The notes under the pieces were generated by a model. It saw only the letters and a list, made by a program, of their open reading frames with translations, had not been told where the DNA came from and made no database searches. Positions 6,805 through 7,912 of a stretch of 7,912 nt of DNA are shown piece by piece. The translations under genes and the position numbers were made by a program. Each line of letters begins with the position of its first letter. Within the stretch, counting starts at the first letter, position 1. This stretch comes from Aliarcobacter sp. GTDB lineage: Bacteria > Campylobacterota > Campylobacteria > Campylobacterales > Arcobacteraceae. The stretch is from NCBI GenBank assembly GCA_023268955.1, contig JALRJW010000289.1:1-7912 (forward strand). The letters are read 5' to 3'.

Positions 6805-7452
6805 TTGGATACTTCTACAATATATTACTCTGCAGAAAATATATTAGAGGAAACAAAAAAAGGTCCAATATTTGAACCAAAATTTATTTTTTATAAAACG
6901 GATCATTGGAAAATAATTGATAAGAAATCTAGAGAGTCTTTTGAATATTTTATTAAATCTTTTTCAAAAAATATCGAAGTATTTGATACTCCTTCATATT
7001 TTAAGGACATTCATAGGTATCATCAAATTATTCATGAAACAGATTTAGCTAATAATTTTTCAAATTATTATAAAAAATTTAAAAACAAACTTTCAAAATA
7101 TATGCAAACGGCTATTGCAAATGGTAACAAACATTCTGCTAAAGAGTATGCAGAAGCAATAGATTTTATAGAAACAAGTTATGAGTCATATAAAGAAGTT
7201 TTTCAAGATTATCATGGTGTTTTATCTCCATCTAGCCCAGGAGTTGCACCAGAAGGATTAAAGAGTACAGGCACAGCTGAATTTAATAGGGTTTGGTCTT
7301 ATTTGGGAACTCCATGTATATCTCTTCCTTTACTTGAAGGTGAAAATAATTTACCATTAGGCATACAATTAATTGGTGATCGTTATGATGATCTAAGATT
7401 TTTAGGTATTGCAAATTGGTTAGAAAAACAATGTAAGGAAGAAAATGAATAA
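6805..7452 (+). pseudogene. Amidase (GatA/AtzF-type) C-terminal half, catalytic half missing
   Basis: The 215-codon frame matches only the C-terminal half of amidase-signature enzymes, which are usually about 430-480 residues. Recognisable family features are the PKFIFYKTDHW start of the second half (25-35), the conserved SPSSPGVAPEGLKSTG block (141-156), FNRVWSYLGTP with the following LPL (160-176), and LPLGIQLIGDR (183-193). The N-terminal half with the Lys and cis-Ser/Ser catalytic triad is absent, so hydrolysis is not expected. The frame is open back to 6772, but the only start is TTG at 6805, without a good ribosome site. The missing part is not elsewhere in the window, since aroB lies directly upstream. 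A deletion or recombination scar is likely. An independent truncated protein is possible but less so. It overlaps the next small gene by 8 bases. Confidence 0.75.
7435..7440 (+). promoter_or_regulatory. Ribosome binding site of the 58-residue membrane protein
   Basis: AAGGAA lies inside the last codons of the amidase remnant, 4 bases before the ATG at 7445. It supports the short downstream frame as a real translated gene that was once coupled to the amidase. Confidence 0.6.
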
Positions 7453-7621
7453 AATTACTACAATTATCGGTTTATCATTTGCTATTTATTTTCTAGTAGG
7501 AATAGCAATGTCATTAACAACTTCGATGATGATAGGTTTTTTAGATGCATTACCTGTTTATATTTTGATGGCAGGTGCTATCTTCATGATGATTTACGAA
7601 GCTTTCTTCGACAAAAGTTAA
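7445..7621 (+). CDS. Small two-helix membrane protein, unknown function
   Basis: This 58-residue hydrophobic protein begins M-N-K-I-T-T-I-I-G and has two predicted membrane segments. The first is about residues 4-22 (ending LVGIA) and the second about 36-52 (LPVYILMAGAIFMMIYE), with a short charged tail, FFDKS. The ATG overlaps the end of the amidase frame by 8 bases and is preceded by AAGGAA, so it was probably translated with the complete amidase gene in one operon. Whether it is still transcribed, now that the amidase is truncated, is unclear. I do not recognise the family. Its stop lies just before the composition jump near 7,655, so it is probably the last intact gene of the host sequence. 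Confidence 0.65.
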   Translation: MNKITTIIGLSFAIYFLVGIAMSLTTSMMIGFLDALPVYILMAGAIFMMIYEAFFDKS

Positions 7622-7664
7622 AAATTTCTAAAATTGACTGATAATAATAAAAGTTCTTGGTCTT

Positions 7665-7791
7665 TTTTACTGCGACCAATTTTGTAGCCCACATATTCCT
7701 CTTCCTTGTCATAGCGCGCGCGAACCTCACCGTCCTCTTGATAGGCAAAAGGCATAGCCTCCACAAGCGCGCCAAAGCGCGTTTGATAATC
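7665..7791 (-). pseudogene. Coding fragment of unknown family in the GC-rich tail
   Basis: Minus-strand frame starting near the glycerol kinase break. It contains QTRFGALVEAMPFAYQEDGE and a following acidic stretch, with codon use like a moderate-GC genome. It does not align with the glycerol kinase sequence expected after the W-L-R-D motif, where a conserved AFTGLGAPYW-type block should come. The frame continues into AT-rich sequence and stops at 7618. I do not recognise it. It may be a piece of a second foreign gene. Confidence 0.35.
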
Positions 7792-7910
7792 CCCAACTGA
7801 TCTCGCAACCATTGAACAGCGGCACCACAAACAAAAGCACCCCCCTCCAAGGCATATTGGGGTTTGCCAGCGTCCCCCAGCTGCCAGGCTACAGTTGTCA
7901 GCAAGCCCGC
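7782..7910 (-). pseudogene. glpK: Glycerol kinase internal fragment
   Basis: On the minus strand, from the window edge inward, 43 codons match the middle of glycerol kinase. These are a GLLTTVAW block, then YALEGGAFVCGAAVQWLRDQ and LGII. This corresponds to the E. coli GlpK region containing GLLTTIA, YALEG and IQWLRD. The similarity stops sharply near 7782 and the reading frame turns to unrelated sequence. The intact enzyme phosphorylates glycerol with ATP, but this piece is less than a tenth of it and cannot be active. It runs toward the window edge, so more of the gene may lie beyond it. Its codons are GC-rich and unlike the neighbouring genes. Confidence 0.8.
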
Positions 7911-7912
7911 TT

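Larger units (their letters stand above)
7655..7912. other. GC-rich foreign or chimeric segment
   Basis: Counting bases line by line, 7681-7912 has about 55% G+C, against roughly a quarter to a third in the rest of the window. The change is abrupt, somewhere between about 7640 and 7680. No transposase, integrase, tRNA attachment site or terminal repeat marks the boundary. The segment carries a glycerol kinase piece joined to an unrelated frame, so it contains at least one further break. A chimeric assembly at a contig end is most likely. Recent horizontal transfer is the alternative. Confidence 0.7.

Noticed and set aside
7597..7610. Hairpin CGAAG/CTTCG at the end of the small membrane protein gene
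   Set aside because: The stem is only 5 bp, lies inside coding sequence and has no T-run after it, so it is not credible as a terminator.
7584..7904. A 106-codon minus-strand gene starting inside the glycerol kinase piece
   Set aside because: Only the first ~41 codons resemble a protein. The rest is arginine-rich out-of-frame translation crossing the composition boundary, so it is a composite and not a gene.
1..7912. CRISPR array, tRNA, rRNA, insertion sequence or phage module
   Set aside because: I saw no regularly spaced repeats, cloverleaf, transposase or integrase motifs, or terminal inverted repeats on either strand.

Overview
This window is mostly very AT-rich DNA from a member of the Campylobacterota, most likely of the Arcobacter group. 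The assignment rests on low GC, a sulfide-oxidising flavocytochrome c gene pair, a sensor kinase with the H-Q-W-R-Q-P-L phospho-acceptor box common in this phylum, and an aroB gene of the expected type. The assignment is an inference from composition and gene content. The last ~250 bases have about 55% GC and clearly do not match the rest.

Layout from left to right. Positions 1-178 hold an open minus-strand frame that runs off the window and has no visible start. Positions 179-329 are an AT-rich promoter region with a Fur-box-like palindrome. fccA and fccB (330-1920, plus strand) encode a small periplasmic monoheme cytochrome c and the FAD subunit of a flavocytochrome c sulfide dehydrogenase. 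A two-way terminator separates them from a convergent REC-PAS-histidine kinase gene (1980-3461, minus). Next come a malate dehydrogenase gene with a GTG start (3626-4567, plus), a second shared terminator, and an orphan ParA/MinD-like ATPase gene (4602-5294, minus). A 320-base non-coding stretch precedes aroB (5627-6658, plus), which encodes 3-dehydroquinate synthase.

From the end of aroB onward the region looks disturbed. A 34-codon minus-strand frame overlaps the aroB end. It is followed by the C-terminal half of an amidase that lacks its catalytic half, then by a 58-residue two-helix membrane protein whose start overlaps the amidase stop. Past about 7,655 the composition jumps. The final segment reads on the minus strand as a piece of glycerol kinase fused abruptly to an unrelated frame. 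A chimeric contig end is the simplest explanation, with recent foreign DNA as the alternative.

Functionally, fccAB would pass electrons from sulfide to the periplasmic cytochrome pool, mdh serves the TCA cycle, and aroB serves the shikimate pathway. The kinase carries a PAS domain resembling that of the redox sensor Aer, and no regulator gene lies beside it. I see no CRISPR array, tRNA, rRNA, insertion sequence or clear multi-gene defence system here. No convincing new system emerged. The items most worth following up are the Fur-like site before fccAB, the broken region after aroB, and the chimeric end.
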